DNA from: Chloroflexota bacterium
GTDB taxonomy: Bacteria > Chloroflexota > UBA11872 > VXOZ01
Assembly: GCA_958295775.1 (NCBI GenBank)
Contig: CATQHC010000002.1
Location: 262,915-326,914, forward strand
Direction of reading: 5' to 3'
DNA: 64,000 bases
A program made the position numbers and the translations under genes. Positions within the stretch are counted from its first letter, which is position 1. Each line of letters starts with the position of its first letter. This document shows, one piece after another, positions 22,048 to 30,648 of the stretch. The notes below the pieces were generated by a model. That model saw only the letters and a list, made by a program, of their open reading frames with translations, had not been told where the DNA came from and did no database searches.

Positions 22048-23448
22048 ATGCTAAGACTAGATACTGACGTTACACGTCGTAGCTTTCTCGCTATGGCCGG
22101 GGGCGGCACCGCTGCCGTGGTGCTAGCGGCATGCGGCGCCGTTGCAACGCCGGCAGCCGAGGAACAGATGGAAGAGGCTCCGAAAGAAGAGCCCAAGGCT
22201 GCTGAAGAGATGCAGAAGGAACAGGTCACGGTGGTGGCTTGGAACGCAGCTTGGGGCGAGCCCTATTCCACGATCATGGGCGCGTATGGCCCGGCCTTTG
22301 AAGCCGATACCGGCATCAAACTGGACTGGCAGTTCGTAAGCGAAATTGAGCAGAAGCTGATCGCATCTATCGCTGCCGGTTCGCCGCCGGACACCCACTA
22401 TACCAACTGGGTATTCCAGGGGCCGTTCATGTTCAACGAACTCATTCGCCCGTTGGATGAGTACATGAAGGCGGCAGGTCACACTCGCGAAGAATTCACC
22501 AAGGCTATGTGGGACGATAGCTCCCTCAACGGCCAGCTTTATGCGGTGCCGGGCGGCGCGGACTGGGTTGTCTACTTCTGGAACAAGGACATGTACCTGG
22601 CGTTTGGCGAAGATCCGGAAGTCCCGCTGAACACCTTCGAGGACACGGAGGAGATCTCGCTTAAGCTCCATCGCAATGAAGGTGGCAAGATCAGCCATTT
22701 GGGTTGGAACTGGCGGAGTTTCGGCCGCGAACGGCTTGCCTTCCTCTTTGGTGGTGAATTCTACAACTATGAAACCGGCAAGGTGACACCGGATCATCCC
22801 GCGAACATCGAGGCGCTCAATTGGCTCGCCGAATTGACAAAGAAGCAGGGCGGCTACGACGCTGTCACCGAGTTTCACGGCGAGGCTACTAGCTATTACC
22901 ACGCAGCATACCCGTGGTATACCGGCAACCTGGCCTTTTTCTCAAGCGGCTTCTGGGCGCAGGACCGCCTGGATGCGAATGGCGAAGGCTTGCCCTATGG
23001 CATCGGCTTGCCACCAACGGTGGATGGCGCTGAAGAAGGCATCGGATACAATTCGGTGCAGGGCTGGATGTATGCCATACCGGTTAACGCCTCAAATCCG
23101 GATGAAGCGTGGGCATTCGATAAGTGGATGTTTATCGACAACTCCGGCAAGATGGGCTACGAAACGCTAAACGGCCCGTGCGTGATTGCCCAATTGGGCG
23201 AATTCAAGGAGGGCTATATCGCGAAGGTAGGCGCGGACAATCGCATCGTGCCGTATGTGGACGTCTTCTTGTCGCTGGCTGAGAAGGGCGAGACGTACTG
23301 GCCGCCTATCGCGACGGCGGGCGACTATCGCCGGGCGTACCTGGATGTCGCGGCCCAGGTCTTGCAGGAGCAGATCACCGCCGAAGAGGCGTTGAAGACG
23401 CTCGCGACGACCCAGCAGGCCGAACTCGATTCAGTCATGAGTGGCTAG
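22048..23448 (+). CDS. ABC transporter solute-binding lipoprotein (family 1, sugar type)
   Basis: 466-residue extracellular substrate-binding protein. A twin-arginine leader (TRRSFLAMAGGG) ends in a lipobox (VLAAC29), followed by an acidic, alanine-rich linker of about 30 residues and a periplasmic-binding fold (VTVVAWNAAWGEPYSTIM..., SPPDTHYTNWVFQGP). That implies folding before export and lipid anchoring. No permease or ATPase genes adjoin, so the transporter partner lies elsewhere. The ligand is probably a carbohydrate or glycoside by family, but is unproven. It is only distantly similar to the tandem pair at 45-48 kb. Confidence 0.88.
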   Translation: MLRLDTDVTRRSFLAMAGGGTAAVVLAACGAVATPAAEEQMEEAPKEEPKAAEEMQKEQVTVVAWNAAWGEPYSTIMGAYGPAFEADTGIKLDWQFVSEIEQKLIASIAAGSPPDTHYTNWVFQGPFMFNELIRPLDEYMKAAGHTREEFTKAMWDDSSLNGQLYAVPGGADWVVYFWNKDMYLAFGEDPEVPLNTFEDTEEISLKLHRNEGGKISHLGWNWRSFGRERLAFLFGGEFYNYETGKVTPDHPANIEALNWLAELTKKQGGYDAVTEFHGEATSYYHAAYPWYTGNLAFFSSGFWAQDRLDANGEGLPYGIGLPPTVDGAEEGIGYNSVQGWMYAIPVNASNPDEAWAFDKWMFIDNSGKMGYETLNGPCVIAQLGEFKEGYIAKVGADNRIVPYVDVFLSLAEKGETYWPPIATAGDYRRAYLDVAAQVLQEQITAEEALKTLATTQQAELDSVMSG

Positions 23449-23472
23449 GGCTATTCCTTAGCATTGGGGCGG

Positions 23473-23508
23473 AGAGGCGCGGACGGCAGGTCTGCGCCTC
23501 TTCTCTTT
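23473..23508 (+). terminator. Rho-independent terminator after the solute-binding protein
   Basis: A 12-bp stem with one G-U pair (arms 23473-23484 and 23490-23501), loop GGCAG, followed by TTCTCTTT. It lies 25 bp after the stop codon. Confidence 0.75.
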
Positions 23509-23657
23509 GTGGTTCGTGCCCGCGAAACTCTAGCTTCTGGCGCACATAGCCGAGTAACTCAGCACTGCAATACGTATAAGTCGCTTGTGGAGTGAGCTAC
23601 GGCATGGGTCGAGCATATCACCTTGGCAGCACCAAATCCTGCCGTGAGAGCTCATGT

Positions 23658-23687
23658 TTGACCGTTGTCTTTTCGCCTGCGTACAAT
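23658..23687 (+). promoter_or_regulatory. Promoter of the small coiled-coil membrane protein
   Basis: TTGACC (23658-23663), an 18-bp spacer and TACAAT (23682-23687). Transcription would start near 23694, 13 nt before the ATG and just ahead of the GGGAG ribosome-binding site. Confidence 0.6.
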
Positions 23688-23706
23688 GGGCGTAAGGGAG
23701 CGGATA

Positions 23707-23973
23707 ATGGCAGTTTTCGATACCCATCGGGCGTCTCAGGCGCCTACGGCGGCGGGCTTCATTGAGCGCCAGGCGCTGATAGACGTTGGCAGCGAGGGCT
23801 ACGGCGCATTGGCGACCAAGGCCGATGTAGCTGACGTGGCAACCAAGGCTGAATTACGGGAACTAGAGTTGCGTTTGCGGCTGTTCGTGGGCGCGTACGT
23901 AGCGATTGCGTCCGCGCTGGTGGTGGCGATTCTGGGTTTCCTGCTGGCGTTATTCACTGGTCAATTCGCATAG
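23707..23973 (+). CDS. Small coiled-coil plus one-TM protein, CCDC90/DUF1640-like
   Basis: 88 residues from the ATG at 23707, which follows GGGAG. The layout is an N-terminal amphipathic part (MAVFDTHRASQAPTAAGFIE), a short heptad region with the ATKADVADVATKAELRELELRL repeat, and one C-terminal membrane helix (about residues 58-82). Proteins with repeated ATKxDL motifs and a terminal helix are common near the DUF1640/CCDC90 group, but this short version cannot be assigned a function. It is monocistronic, between a terminator and tRNA-Pro. Confidence 0.6.
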   Translation: MAVFDTHRASQAPTAAGFIERQALIDVGSEGYGALATKADVADVATKAELRELELRLRLFVGAYVAIASALVVAILGFLLALFTGQFA

Positions 23974-24035
23974 AGCGGCCCACGAGGTGCGCTGCTCTGT
24001 ATTCCGCTTCACTAAGAGTTCTAAGATTGTCTCTT

Positions 24036-24109
24036 CGGGGTGTGGCGCAGCCTGGTAGCGCGCATGGTTTGGGTCCATGAGGCCCCCGGTTCAAATCCGG
24101 GCACCCCGA
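24036..24109 (+). tRNA. tRNA-Pro (UGG)
   Basis: A full cloverleaf: acceptor arms CGGGGTG (24036-24042) and CACCCCG (24102-24108), D-arm GCGCAGCCTGGTAGCGC, anticodon stem CATGG/CCATG with loop TTTGGGT (anticodon TGG), and T-arm CCCGGTTCAAATCCGGG. The discriminator is A. The next bases are CCT, so the 3' CCA is not encoded and must be added by the tRNA nucleotidyltransferase. Confidence 0.96.
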
Positions 24110-24181
24110 CCTCCGCTCTCATTCAGTGAATTTGCAATTCGTGCTTCACGTGCGCGAGCTTGGTTTGGACATCCTTTTCGC

Positions 24182-24475
24182 ATGATCATTGGGGTCTATC
24201 GACTCACCTTTCAGCTCTACGCAAGCGATTCACTCAAGGATAAGCGCCGTGTGGTTCGAGCCATAGTCGACCGTACGCGGGCGCGATTCAACGTTGCAAT
24301 TGCCGAAGTCGCCGATCAGGACACCTGGGATTCGTGCGTCATCGGTATTACCTGTGTGAGCACCGATACGCGCCATGCGAACTCTGTGCTCGACAAGGTG
24401 ACGAATTACATCACCGGCTTAGCCTTGGAGATGGACATCATCGATCGTGAGATGGACTTTATACCGTTTTCATAG
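24182..24475 (+). CDS. DUF503 family protein
   Basis: 97 residues from the ATG at 24182. It matches the DUF503 pattern: IIGVYRLTFQLYASDSLKDKRRVVR, FNVAIAEVADQDTWDSCVIGITCVS and the C-terminal IDREMDFIPF. The family has a small ferredoxin-like fold and often sits near ribosome-maturation genes. Its biochemical role is not established. It starts 73 bp after the tRNA. The open frame extends back into the tRNA but that part is not coding. Confidence 0.85.
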   Translation: MIIGVYRLTFQLYASDSLKDKRRVVRAIVDRTRARFNVAIAEVADQDTWDSCVIGITCVSTDTRHANSVLDKVTNYITGLALEMDIIDREMDFIPFS

Positions 24476-24617
24476 TGGAGATTTGAAAGTTTCGCCCCGC
24501 GATGGCTCTATTCTTGCGTGAGAACAGCTTGGCGGGAGAATTGGGTACGACGACCAGGCGACGCATGTTGACCGTAGGTGAGTCCTGCTCTGGTACAAAG
24601 CAGATGGATTCCCGCCT

Positions 24618-24720
24618 GCGCGGGAAGACGGCCTGCTACGCGGCAATGGCGCGGGAATAACGGCCCATTGCGCGGCACTGGCGTGGGAGTGTCGGCCGAT
24701 TGCGCGGCATTGGATTGAAG
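24618..24720. repeat. Degenerate tandem repeat, 31-32 bp period
   Basis: About three imperfect copies. The motif GCGGCA-TGGCG-GGGA recurs at 24640, 24672 and 24704 (32-bp steps), and an earlier partial copy GCGCGGGAA begins at 24618. It is preceded by a CCCGC-CTGC-GCGGG hairpin within a GGATTCCCGCCTGCG stretch, a kind of sequence often dispersed in bacterial genomes. No second copy of the array was seen in this window. Confidence 0.5.
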
Positions 24721-24761
24721 CAAGTGGGTCGAGACCGGAATATACAGGACAAGCCTTGTAG

Positions 24762-25514
24762 CAGGAGCACGCTGCCTCGCGCTATCTCATCGTTGCTGAC
24801 GTTCACGCTAACTTGGAAGCCCTCAATGCCGTGCTAGCGGCTGCCGCGAAGTTCGATCGGATTTGGTGTCTGGGCGATCTCGTTGGCTATGGGCCGGACC
24901 CAAACGAATGTGTGGACGTGATCCGCAGTCTTGACCACGCGACAGTGGCCGGAAATCACGATTGGGTGGCCGCCGGAAGACGTTCCGCAGCCGGTTTCAA
25001 TCCCAATGCTGCGTTTGCGGCGGCATGGACGGCAGCGCAGTTGCTCCCGGAGACGCAAAAATTCTTGCGTGCGCTACCCGAAACCGTTGTAGAGTCTGAT
25101 TTTACCCTCGTCCACGGCAGTCCACGCGCGCCCACAGAGGAATACCTCTTCCGCGCTTCCGAGGCGCGGGCAAACTTTCCGCACTTTGCCACGCCGCACT
25201 GCCTGGTTGGCCACACTCACGTGCCAAGCGCGTTCATAGCCGCCACAAGCAAGTCATCGCGTGACGTCATTGGAGTCACATTGAGTCCGGAAGAGCCGCT
25301 GCCACTGGATGGAAAGGTGCGCATGATCATAAACCCAGGAAGCGTCGGACAACCGCGTGACTACAACCCGGAAGCCGCGTTTGGGATCTACGACTCCGAC
25401 AATCGCGAGTTTCAACTACACAGAATAGCCTATGACTTCACCATCACCCAGCAGAAGATGCGTGAAGCGAACCTGCCGCAGCCACTGATTGAGCGGCTAG
25501 CTTTCGGCGTGTGA
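24762..25514 (+). CDS. Calcineurin-like metallophosphoesterase, start codon unclear
   Basis: YfcE/MJ0936-type phosphodiesterase of about 240-250 residues. The reading frame is open from 24762, after an in-frame TAG at 24759. The first metal motif is DVH within RYLIVADVHANLEALNAV. Next come WCLGDLVGYGPDP, VAGNHDW, LVHGSPR and VGHTHVPSA, so all five metal-binding motifs are present. No ATG, GTG, TTG or CTG precedes the DVH motif. The first usable codon is TTG at 24813, which would delete it. A GCAGGAG site ends at 24767, so initiation near 24774 was probably ancestral. The gene converges with the D-aminoacylase gene. Confidence 0.8.
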   Translation, partial: QEHAASRYLIVADVHANLEALNAVLAAAAKFDRIWCLGDLVGYGPDPNECVDVIRSLDHATVAGNHDWVAAGRRSAAGFNPNAAFAAAWTAAQLLPETQKFLRALPETVVESDFTLVHGSPRAPTEEYLFRASEARANFPHFATPHCLVGHTHVPSAFIAATSKSSRDVIGVTLSPEEPLPLDGKVRMIINPGSVGQPRDYNPEAAFGIYDSDNREFQLHRIAYDFTITQQKMREANLPQPLIERLAFGV

Positions 25515-25530
25515 TGCCGAGGGCAGGATG

Positions 25531-27117
25531 CTAGTTGCGGCGCAACACTCTTCCAGGTAGTTTGCCGGTGTGCTCGCCGCTATCGACCACGACTTCGCCG
25601 TTGACCATTACAAGATCGATGCCTGAAGGATACTGATGCGGGTCTCCGAATGTGGCGTTGTCTGTTATGGTGTTCGGATCAAAGAGCACAAGATCGGCAT
25701 CCAGGCCGCTGTGGATGAAGCCTTTTTGCGCCAGCCCGAGTTTGTTGGCGCAGGCCCCTGACATCTTGTGGACTGCTTGTTCCAACGTAAGCACGTTGCG
25801 CTCGCGGACGTAGACCTGCAGCACGCGCGGGAAAGTGCCGTAGTTGCGCGGATGGGGCACTCCCTGGCTGAGTGTGCCGTAGGGTGCGAGGCTCGACCCA
25901 TCGGACCCCACCATGCCGAGCGGGTGTGCCAGCATGTACTCAACGTCATCTTCGCTCAATGAGAAAGCCAGCATGGAGGCTCTGTTCTGGCTCTCGACAA
26001 TGAGATGAAAGGCGGCGTCAAGGGGGTCCATCTTGAGGCTTTCACCAATGGCGGTGAATTCTTGTCCTTCAAAGTGCTTGTAGGCTTCACTGTCAATCCA
26101 AACCAAATAGAACTGTTCCCACATGCGGAACCCTGACGCGGCTTCCTCCCGCAACTGGGCGCAGGTGCCTGGATCATTGAGGCGTGCCAGCATGGCTGCC
26201 GTGCCACCCTCTTTCGCCCAATTGGGAACCACTTGATCCAAGCCGCCGCTGCCGGCTGTGTAGGGATAGACGTCGTAGTTGACGTTCACATTTCGCTCTT
26301 GGGCGCGTTCGCTTTGCATGGTGGCGTCACGCACTTTACCCCAGTTGTTCTTGCCGGTAGCTTTGTGGTGCGCAATCTCTACGGATACGTCAGCACGCTC
26401 CCCAATTTCAATGGCTTCCGCAACGGCGCGCAGCAGCGTATCGCCCTCGCCGCGGATGTGGCTGAAGTAAAGTGCGCCGTATTCATGCGCGACTTTGGCG
26501 AGGCTCACGAGTTCTTCTGTGTCGGCATACGAGCTGGGCGGGTAGATTAGGCCGCTGGACATGCCAAAGGCGCCGTCGTCCAGCGATTGGCGCAGGTGCT
26601 GCTGTTGCACTTTAATCTCCTCCGGCTCCGCCGGTCGGCGATCGTTTGCCATCGCGGCCATGCGCAGTGGTACGTGACCAACGAGCGGCACGACGTTCAA
26701 AGCCACTTTATTCTGCTCGATGGCGCCCAAGTACTCGCCAAAGGTGTTCCAGTCCCAACCAAGCGCTTCGCTCCCCTTGGCGAGGAATGTGCTCATATCG
26801 CGAATTTCCATCTTAGTTGCCGCAGTGAGCGGCGCCGGCCCAAGTCCGCAGTTGCCAATTACTTCGGTGGTTACGCCCTGTCGAATCTTACTCTCGGCCC
26901 GGGGATTAACGAGCAACGGCAGGTCCGAATGCGTGTGTATGTCAATGAATCCCGGGGCCAGGACTTTCCCCTTGCCGGGGACCCGCCGCTGGGATTCCGC
27001 GTGTGCGAGCGCGCCGACCGCGGCAATCTTGCCGTCTTGGACGGCGACATCCGAGACGAAGCTTCGTCCGCCGCTGCCATCAACTACCGTACAGCTCTCA
27101 AAGACCACGTCATACAT
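25531..27117 (-). CDS. N-acyl-D-amino-acid deacylase (D-aminoacylase) family amidohydrolase
   Basis: 528-residue zinc hydrolase of the amidohydrolase superfamily. The metal motif HTHSDLP (H61, H63), the bridging-type Cys in IGNCGLGPAP (C90), FSHIRGEGDTLLRAVAEAIEIG, VEIAHHKATGKNNWG and MVGSDGSSLAPYG are all hallmarks of D-aminoacylases. It probably removes N-acyl groups from D-amino acids and is cytoplasmic. Exact specificity cannot be told, because related enzymes act on dihydropyrimidines or lipoamides. It is on the minus strand, 97 bp downstream of an RDD-protein gene. Confidence 0.9.
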   Translation of the reverse strand: MYDVVFESCTVVDGSGGRSFVSDVAVQDGKIAAVGALAHAESQRRVPGKGKVLAPGFIDIHTHSDLPLLVNPRAESKIRQGVTTEVIGNCGLGPAPLTAATKMEIRDMSTFLAKGSEALGWDWNTFGEYLGAIEQNKVALNVVPLVGHVPLRMAAMANDRRPAEPEEIKVQQQHLRQSLDDGAFGMSSGLIYPPSSYADTEELVSLAKVAHEYGALYFSHIRGEGDTLLRAVAEAIEIGERADVSVEIAHHKATGKNNWGKVRDATMQSERAQERNVNVNYDVYPYTAGSGGLDQVVPNWAKEGGTAAMLARLNDPGTCAQLREEAASGFRMWEQFYLVWIDSEAYKHFEGQEFTAIGESLKMDPLDAAFHLIVESQNRASMLAFSLSEDDVEYMLAHPLGMVGSDGSSLAPYGTLSQGVPHPRNYGTFPRVLQVYVRERNVLTLEQAVHKMSGACANKLGLAQKGFIHSGLDADLVLFDPNTITDNATFGDPHQYPSGIDLVMVNGEVVVDSGEHTGKLPGRVLRRN

Positions 27118-27214
27118 GTTTTTTCATCTTTCCAAGCATAGAAGCACGATCACACTGGTTTCTCGAAAGTGTTGGAGACTTGGCCGCGCTGCAGGGTCCG
27201 ACCGATGGCGGGGG

Positions 27215-27787
27215 CTAATCCTCTTCCTCTTCGATTGGGTCCCACGGATCAAGATTTAGCCGCTTTGGAATGTACACTTCTTCTATCACAAACGTCCCTG
27301 CCGCCATGTCGTGCCACGTGCGGCGGTTGGGTTCAGTGAACATCCAGAGCCCTCCGGCGCAGAGTGCCGCGATTGAGGCAACCATAGCCAGCGCACGTGT
27401 CGCGGCCTGCCGCCAACTCATCGGCTCGCCGTCACTGGTAACTGCACGGAGCCCAACGAGGCGCATGCCGGCGGTGCCGCTATACTCCGCGGGAACCTGA
27501 ATGAAATAGATGTACGGCGCGAGCGCGATAATGAGGATGGCCAAGCCAAACGGTACGATGATGGCAGCATCGGGATAGACCGTGTCCTCTGTAACCTCGC
27601 CTACGGAGACACCAAGGATGAGGACCCCCGTAATCACGGCGGTTACCGACAGCATGGCCGCGGCAGCCAGGCCAAAGATGAAGAAGAGAGAATCCCACAG
27701 CGTCGCTTTGATGCGTTTTTCCAATGGCGCGAGGGGCAGACCGGCGATTTGCCGGCCAGGTATAGTTTCACCCTTCGGTGTTGACAT
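27215..27787 (-). CDS. RDD family membrane protein
   Basis: 190 residues with three hydrophobic helices (about 30-60, 75-100 and 130-155). The closing motif RRTWHDMAAGTFVIEE is typical of RDD proteins, and the segment GTAGMRLVGLRAVTSDGEPMSWRQAATR matches the loop between TM2 and TM3. RDD proteins are small membrane proteins of mostly unknown role, some linked to ion homeostasis. The C-terminus is acidic. It lies between the PLP enzyme and the D-aminoacylase on the same strand, so all three may be co-transcribed. Confidence 0.82.
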   Translation of the reverse strand: MSTPKGETIPGRQIAGLPLAPLEKRIKATLWDSLFFIFGLAAAAMLSVTAVITGVLILGVSVGEVTEDTVYPDAAIIVPFGLAILIIALAPYIYFIQVPAEYSGTAGMRLVGLRAVTSDGEPMSWRQAATRALAMVASIAALCAGGLWMFTEPNRRTWHDMAAGTFVIEEVYIPKRLNLDPWDPIEEEED

Positions 27788-27817
27788 AAGCGGTCCCTTT
27801 CTCGATACTTTGCGGTC

Positions 27818-28900
27818 TCATTGCGATTGTGCGAACCACTGGTTAAATGCGAAAAGGGCCGGTGTTCCGCCTGTGTGCAGGAAAATCACCGGCTGCGATG
27901 GATCGAGCTTGCCCGCACGAATGTGGTCGATGAGACCGGCCATCGCCTTGGCAGTATAGACGGGGTCGAGGATTATTCCTTCTGTGCTCGCCGCTAGTTC
28001 CAGCGCTTCGCGGGACTCCGCGGTTGGAAGGGCATATCCGGGGCCAATGTAGTCTTCTACATTTACGATGTCGGCTGCCGCTACCTTGAAATCGAGCTTG
28101 AGATACTGTGCGGCTTCATTCGCAAGGTTTGCTACCACTTCGGCGGGAACGAGATCAGTCCGAATGGGGCTAATGCCAACAATGTCCCATTCCAAGCCAA
28201 GGGCACGCGCTGCCAACGCGAGACCGCCCTGGGTGGCGGTAGCCGATGAGAGATAGATGGAAGCGCGTAACAATCCGAGTTCCTCCAACTGCGCCTTCAG
28301 CTCCAGAGCGCAGTCCACGTAAGACACTGAGCCCAAACTGGCAATGCCGCGCCACAAGTCGACGGCGACTGGGTTGTACCCTGCCTTTCGTTCTTCTTCT
28401 GCTGCTTGTTCGCATAGTGTGGTGAGATCGGGAAGCTGGCGTACCTGAACCAGGCGCACGTCCGCGCCGGAAAGGTGATCGAGCAGAAGATTGCCTTGGC
28501 GTTCACTGTCGGCTGCGCCATTGAGATATAGAATGCAGCGCAAGCCGAGCTTGGCACAGGCGGCGGCGGTCTGCCGGCAGAAGTTTGACTGCACCGATGC
28601 TCCGGTAATTACCGTATCGGCGCCCTTTTGCAGCACGTCGCCCAAGATGAATTCAAGGTGACGGGTCTTGTTGCCCCCAAAAGCCAACCCGGTCAAATCG
28701 TCGCGCTTGAAGAAAATCGGCGGACCCCCAAGCGCGTCGGAGAGGCGCGGCGCCTCTTCCAAAGGAGTGGGCAGCACCGCCGCCAAGTGAACGCGGGGCA
28801 GCCGGTCAATGGCTTGGCGCAGCTCAGCGACAGAGTACATGGTGCGTTGCATTTTATTGGGGGCTCCCACTGCGGAGTGAGTAGAATGTTCTGTCATCAT
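27818..28900 (-). CDS. PLP-dependent deaminase, D-cysteine desulfhydrase / ACC deaminase family
   Basis: 360-residue fold-type II PLP enzyme. The Schiff-base lysine is K78 in LAFGGNKTRHLEF. TGASVQSNFCRQTAAACAKLG is the substrate and phosphate loop, and HTGGTPALFAF is the C-terminal PLP-contact motif. The family splits D-cysteine to pyruvate, H2S and ammonia, or ACC to 2-oxobutyrate and ammonia, and sequence alone does not separate the two. The presence of a D-aminoacylase-type gene on the same strand makes a D-amino acid role plausible (inference). A -10-like TACAAT lies at 28926-28931. Confidence 0.87.
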   Translation of the reverse strand: MMTEHSTHSAVGAPNKMQRTMYSVAELRQAIDRLPRVHLAAVLPTPLEEAPRLSDALGGPPIFFKRDDLTGLAFGGNKTRHLEFILGDVLQKGADTVITGASVQSNFCRQTAAACAKLGLRCILYLNGAADSERQGNLLLDHLSGADVRLVQVRQLPDLTTLCEQAAEEERKAGYNPVAVDLWRGIASLGSVSYVDCALELKAQLEELGLLRASIYLSSATATQGGLALAARALGLEWDIVGISPIRTDLVPAEVVANLANEAAQYLKLDFKVAAADIVNVEDYIGPGYALPTAESREALELAASTEGIILDPVYTAKAMAGLIDHIRAGKLDPSQPVIFLHTGGTPALFAFNQWFAQSQ

Positions 28901-29312
28901 GATACGTCGCAGACCGAATTAATGCCATTGTAGCTTGACGACGACTGCCAAGGAGTTGCAAAAACCGACTGGCGATGCGTGGCAAAGGGGTGCTTTCGGT
29001 CGGGGCCAAGAGTATCGGCTGTGAATGGGTCTGCGCTTACATGCTCTCAGGCATGTTCTGCACAGTAGGGTAGTGAATGCGAATAGCCCAAATTCGCCGG
29101 CTTTGAAATCAATGCTATTTGTCTTACTCAAATGACAATAGGGCCAGGGCGTGATTTTTCATGTGCAGGTATCCGTGCGACATAGTTCGGCAAAGTTGAC
29201 AAGGTAGAGGCCCCATTGAATACTGAGGAAGTCGCAACGTCCCCTGCGCACCCGTAAGAGAATAAGTGTCCCGCTAGAATCGCGTGTAGAAGTGCAATAT
29301 CAGTGAAGCGCC
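28901..29312. other. Divergent intergenic region before cbiZ
   Basis: A 412-bp gap between the PLP enzyme (minus) and cbiZ (plus). It contains candidate promoters in both directions. I looked specifically for a cobalamin riboswitch because of cbiZ and did not find a B12-box-like conserved core. Nothing else is evident. Confidence 0.4.
29196..29224 (+). promoter_or_regulatory. Candidate promoter for cbiZ-folE-folC
   Basis: A perfect TTGACA (29196-29201), a 17-bp spacer and the weaker AATACT (29219-29224). The leader to the cbiZ ATG would be about 80 nt. Confidence 0.45.
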
Positions 29313-29990
29313 ATGACTCCTATGCCTGAAAGCGACGCCTTGCTCGAAGGCGTCACGCTGACACAATCTACAGACGTGCTTCGTGTCACCAGCGGCGCGC
29401 CTTTGCGGGTCTTGGCGAGCGCAAATATAGGTGACGACCTTGCCCTCACGCGAAACATCGTGGCTATGTCAGTGGCAAGAGGGCAAGGGGCGTCGGAACT
29501 TGAACAAAAACTGCACAATTGGGCGATTCAGGCCGACATCCATGAGCCTTATGTGGGTCTGCTCACGTCGGCGCCTAGCGAGGACCTCATCGTCGTGTTG
29601 GAATCGACAGCAAAGTGGAAGGTGGCGGTGCTGTTCTTGGCCGATCTCTTGAGCCTTTGTTCCGCCGGTAAGACTGGGCCCAAGGAAGAGAATGCACTGA
29701 CTGGAATTGACATAATTGTCCTCACCGATGCCAGCCTATCTATGGGTGCGATGGTAAGCGCGATGGTAACTGCTACGGAGGCGAAAGTGCGGGCCTTGGT
29801 GGAAAGCGGTATCACCACTCGCGATGGCGATGTCGCTACCGGCGCGCCTGCGGACAGCCTTGTTATCGGCTGCCTCAGCAAAGGCGAACGAATTCGCAGA
29901 GCCGGTCCGACCACGCTCTTTGGATACACGGTGGGCAGGGCCGTCTACCAGAGTCTCAGCCGTGCACTGCAGTCACAGCAGGCTGTGTGA
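29313..29990 (+). CDS. cbiZ: Adenosylcobinamide amidohydrolase (CbiZ family)
   Basis: 225 residues. The C-terminal half is characteristic: DIIVLTDASLSMGAMVSAMVTATEAKVRALVESGI, ATGAPADSLVIGC and FGYTVGRAVYQSL. Known members hydrolyse adenosylcobinamide or pseudo-B12 to adenosylcobyric acid, salvaging incomplete corrinoids so they can be rebuilt with a preferred lower ligand. The start is the ATG at 29313 or 29322, and no strong Shine-Dalgarno is seen. It is directly followed (43 bp) by folE, not by cobalamin genes. The conserved block supports the family, while the exact substrate is inferred. Confidence 0.78.
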   Translation: MTPMPESDALLEGVTLTQSTDVLRVTSGAPLRVLASANIGDDLALTRNIVAMSVARGQGASELEQKLHNWAIQADIHEPYVGLLTSAPSEDLIVVLESTAKWKVAVLFLADLLSLCSAGKTGPKEENALTGIDIIVLTDASLSMGAMVSAMVTATEAKVRALVESGITTRDGDVATGAPADSLVIGCLSKGERIRRAGPTTLFGYTVGRAVYQSLSRALQSQQAV

Positions 29991-30033
29991 CGGTTTCCAG
30001 CTAAGAACCCACTAGCAAAGGAAGAAGCGGATT

Positions 30034-30642
30034 GTGCGCCCAGACCGGATTCCGTTAGCAACGCATAGCGATCAGGCTCCGATAGATACCGATCGCATCG
30101 AACGCGCGGTCACGGAGATATTGCTTGCGATTGGCGAGGATCCTACGCGCGAGGGCTTGCAGGAAACGCCGCGCCGGATTGCTCAAGCCTATGCATATCT
30201 CTTTTCGGGACTTTCCCGCGATCCAGCAGGTGCGATCGACGCGAGTTTTCACGAAGAATATGAGGGAATGGTGGTGTTGAAGGACATTCAGTTCTTCTCT
30301 ATGTGCGAGCATCACCTCCTTCCCTTCTGGGGCATGGCACACGTTGGGTATCTGCCCAGCGGAGAGATTGTGGGCGCCAGCAAACTTGCCCGCGTGATCG
30401 ACAATCTGGCAAAGAGACCGCAGTTGCAGGAACGTCTCACGGACGACGCTGCGGCAACAATCGCTAAAGTGATCAAGCCGCAGGGCGTGGCTGTTGTGGT
30501 TGAAGCCGAGCACATGTGCATCGCGATGCGCGGCATCCAAAAGCCCGGCTCCCGGATGATTACAAGCGCCATGCGCGGCTCATTTCTCTCCGACCCGCGC
30601 ACGCGCAATGAATTCATGGCGATTGCAACGGGACAGCGTTGA
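30034..30642 (+). CDS. folE: GTP cyclohydrolase I
   Basis: Makes 7,8-dihydroneopterin triphosphate from GTP, the entry to folate and other pterins. The 202-residue protein has the zinc site C91-E-H-H94 (SMCEHHLLPFWG) and C162 (EAEHMCIAMRG). The GASKLARVIDNLAKRPQLQERLT segment and the SAMRGSF C-terminus are typical. The start is GTG at 30034 after GGAAGAAG. It lies 6 bp upstream of folC, so they form an operon. Confidence 0.96.
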   Translation: MRPDRIPLATHSDQAPIDTDRIERAVTEILLAIGEDPTREGLQETPRRIAQAYAYLFSGLSRDPAGAIDASFHEEYEGMVVLKDIQFFSMCEHHLLPFWGMAHVGYLPSGEIVGASKLARVIDNLAKRPQLQERLTDDAAATIAKVIKPQGVAVVVEAEHMCIAMRGIQKPGSRMITSAMRGSFLSDPRTRNEFMAIATGQR

Positions 30643-30648
30643 TACGCT

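Noticed and set aside
22123-22902. A 259-codon open frame antisense to the solute-binding gene
   Set aside because: It is a shadow of the real gene, with no start signals.
28901-29312. A cobalamin riboswitch upstream of cbiZ
   Set aside because: I looked for the B12-box core and the surrounding helices and could not find them.
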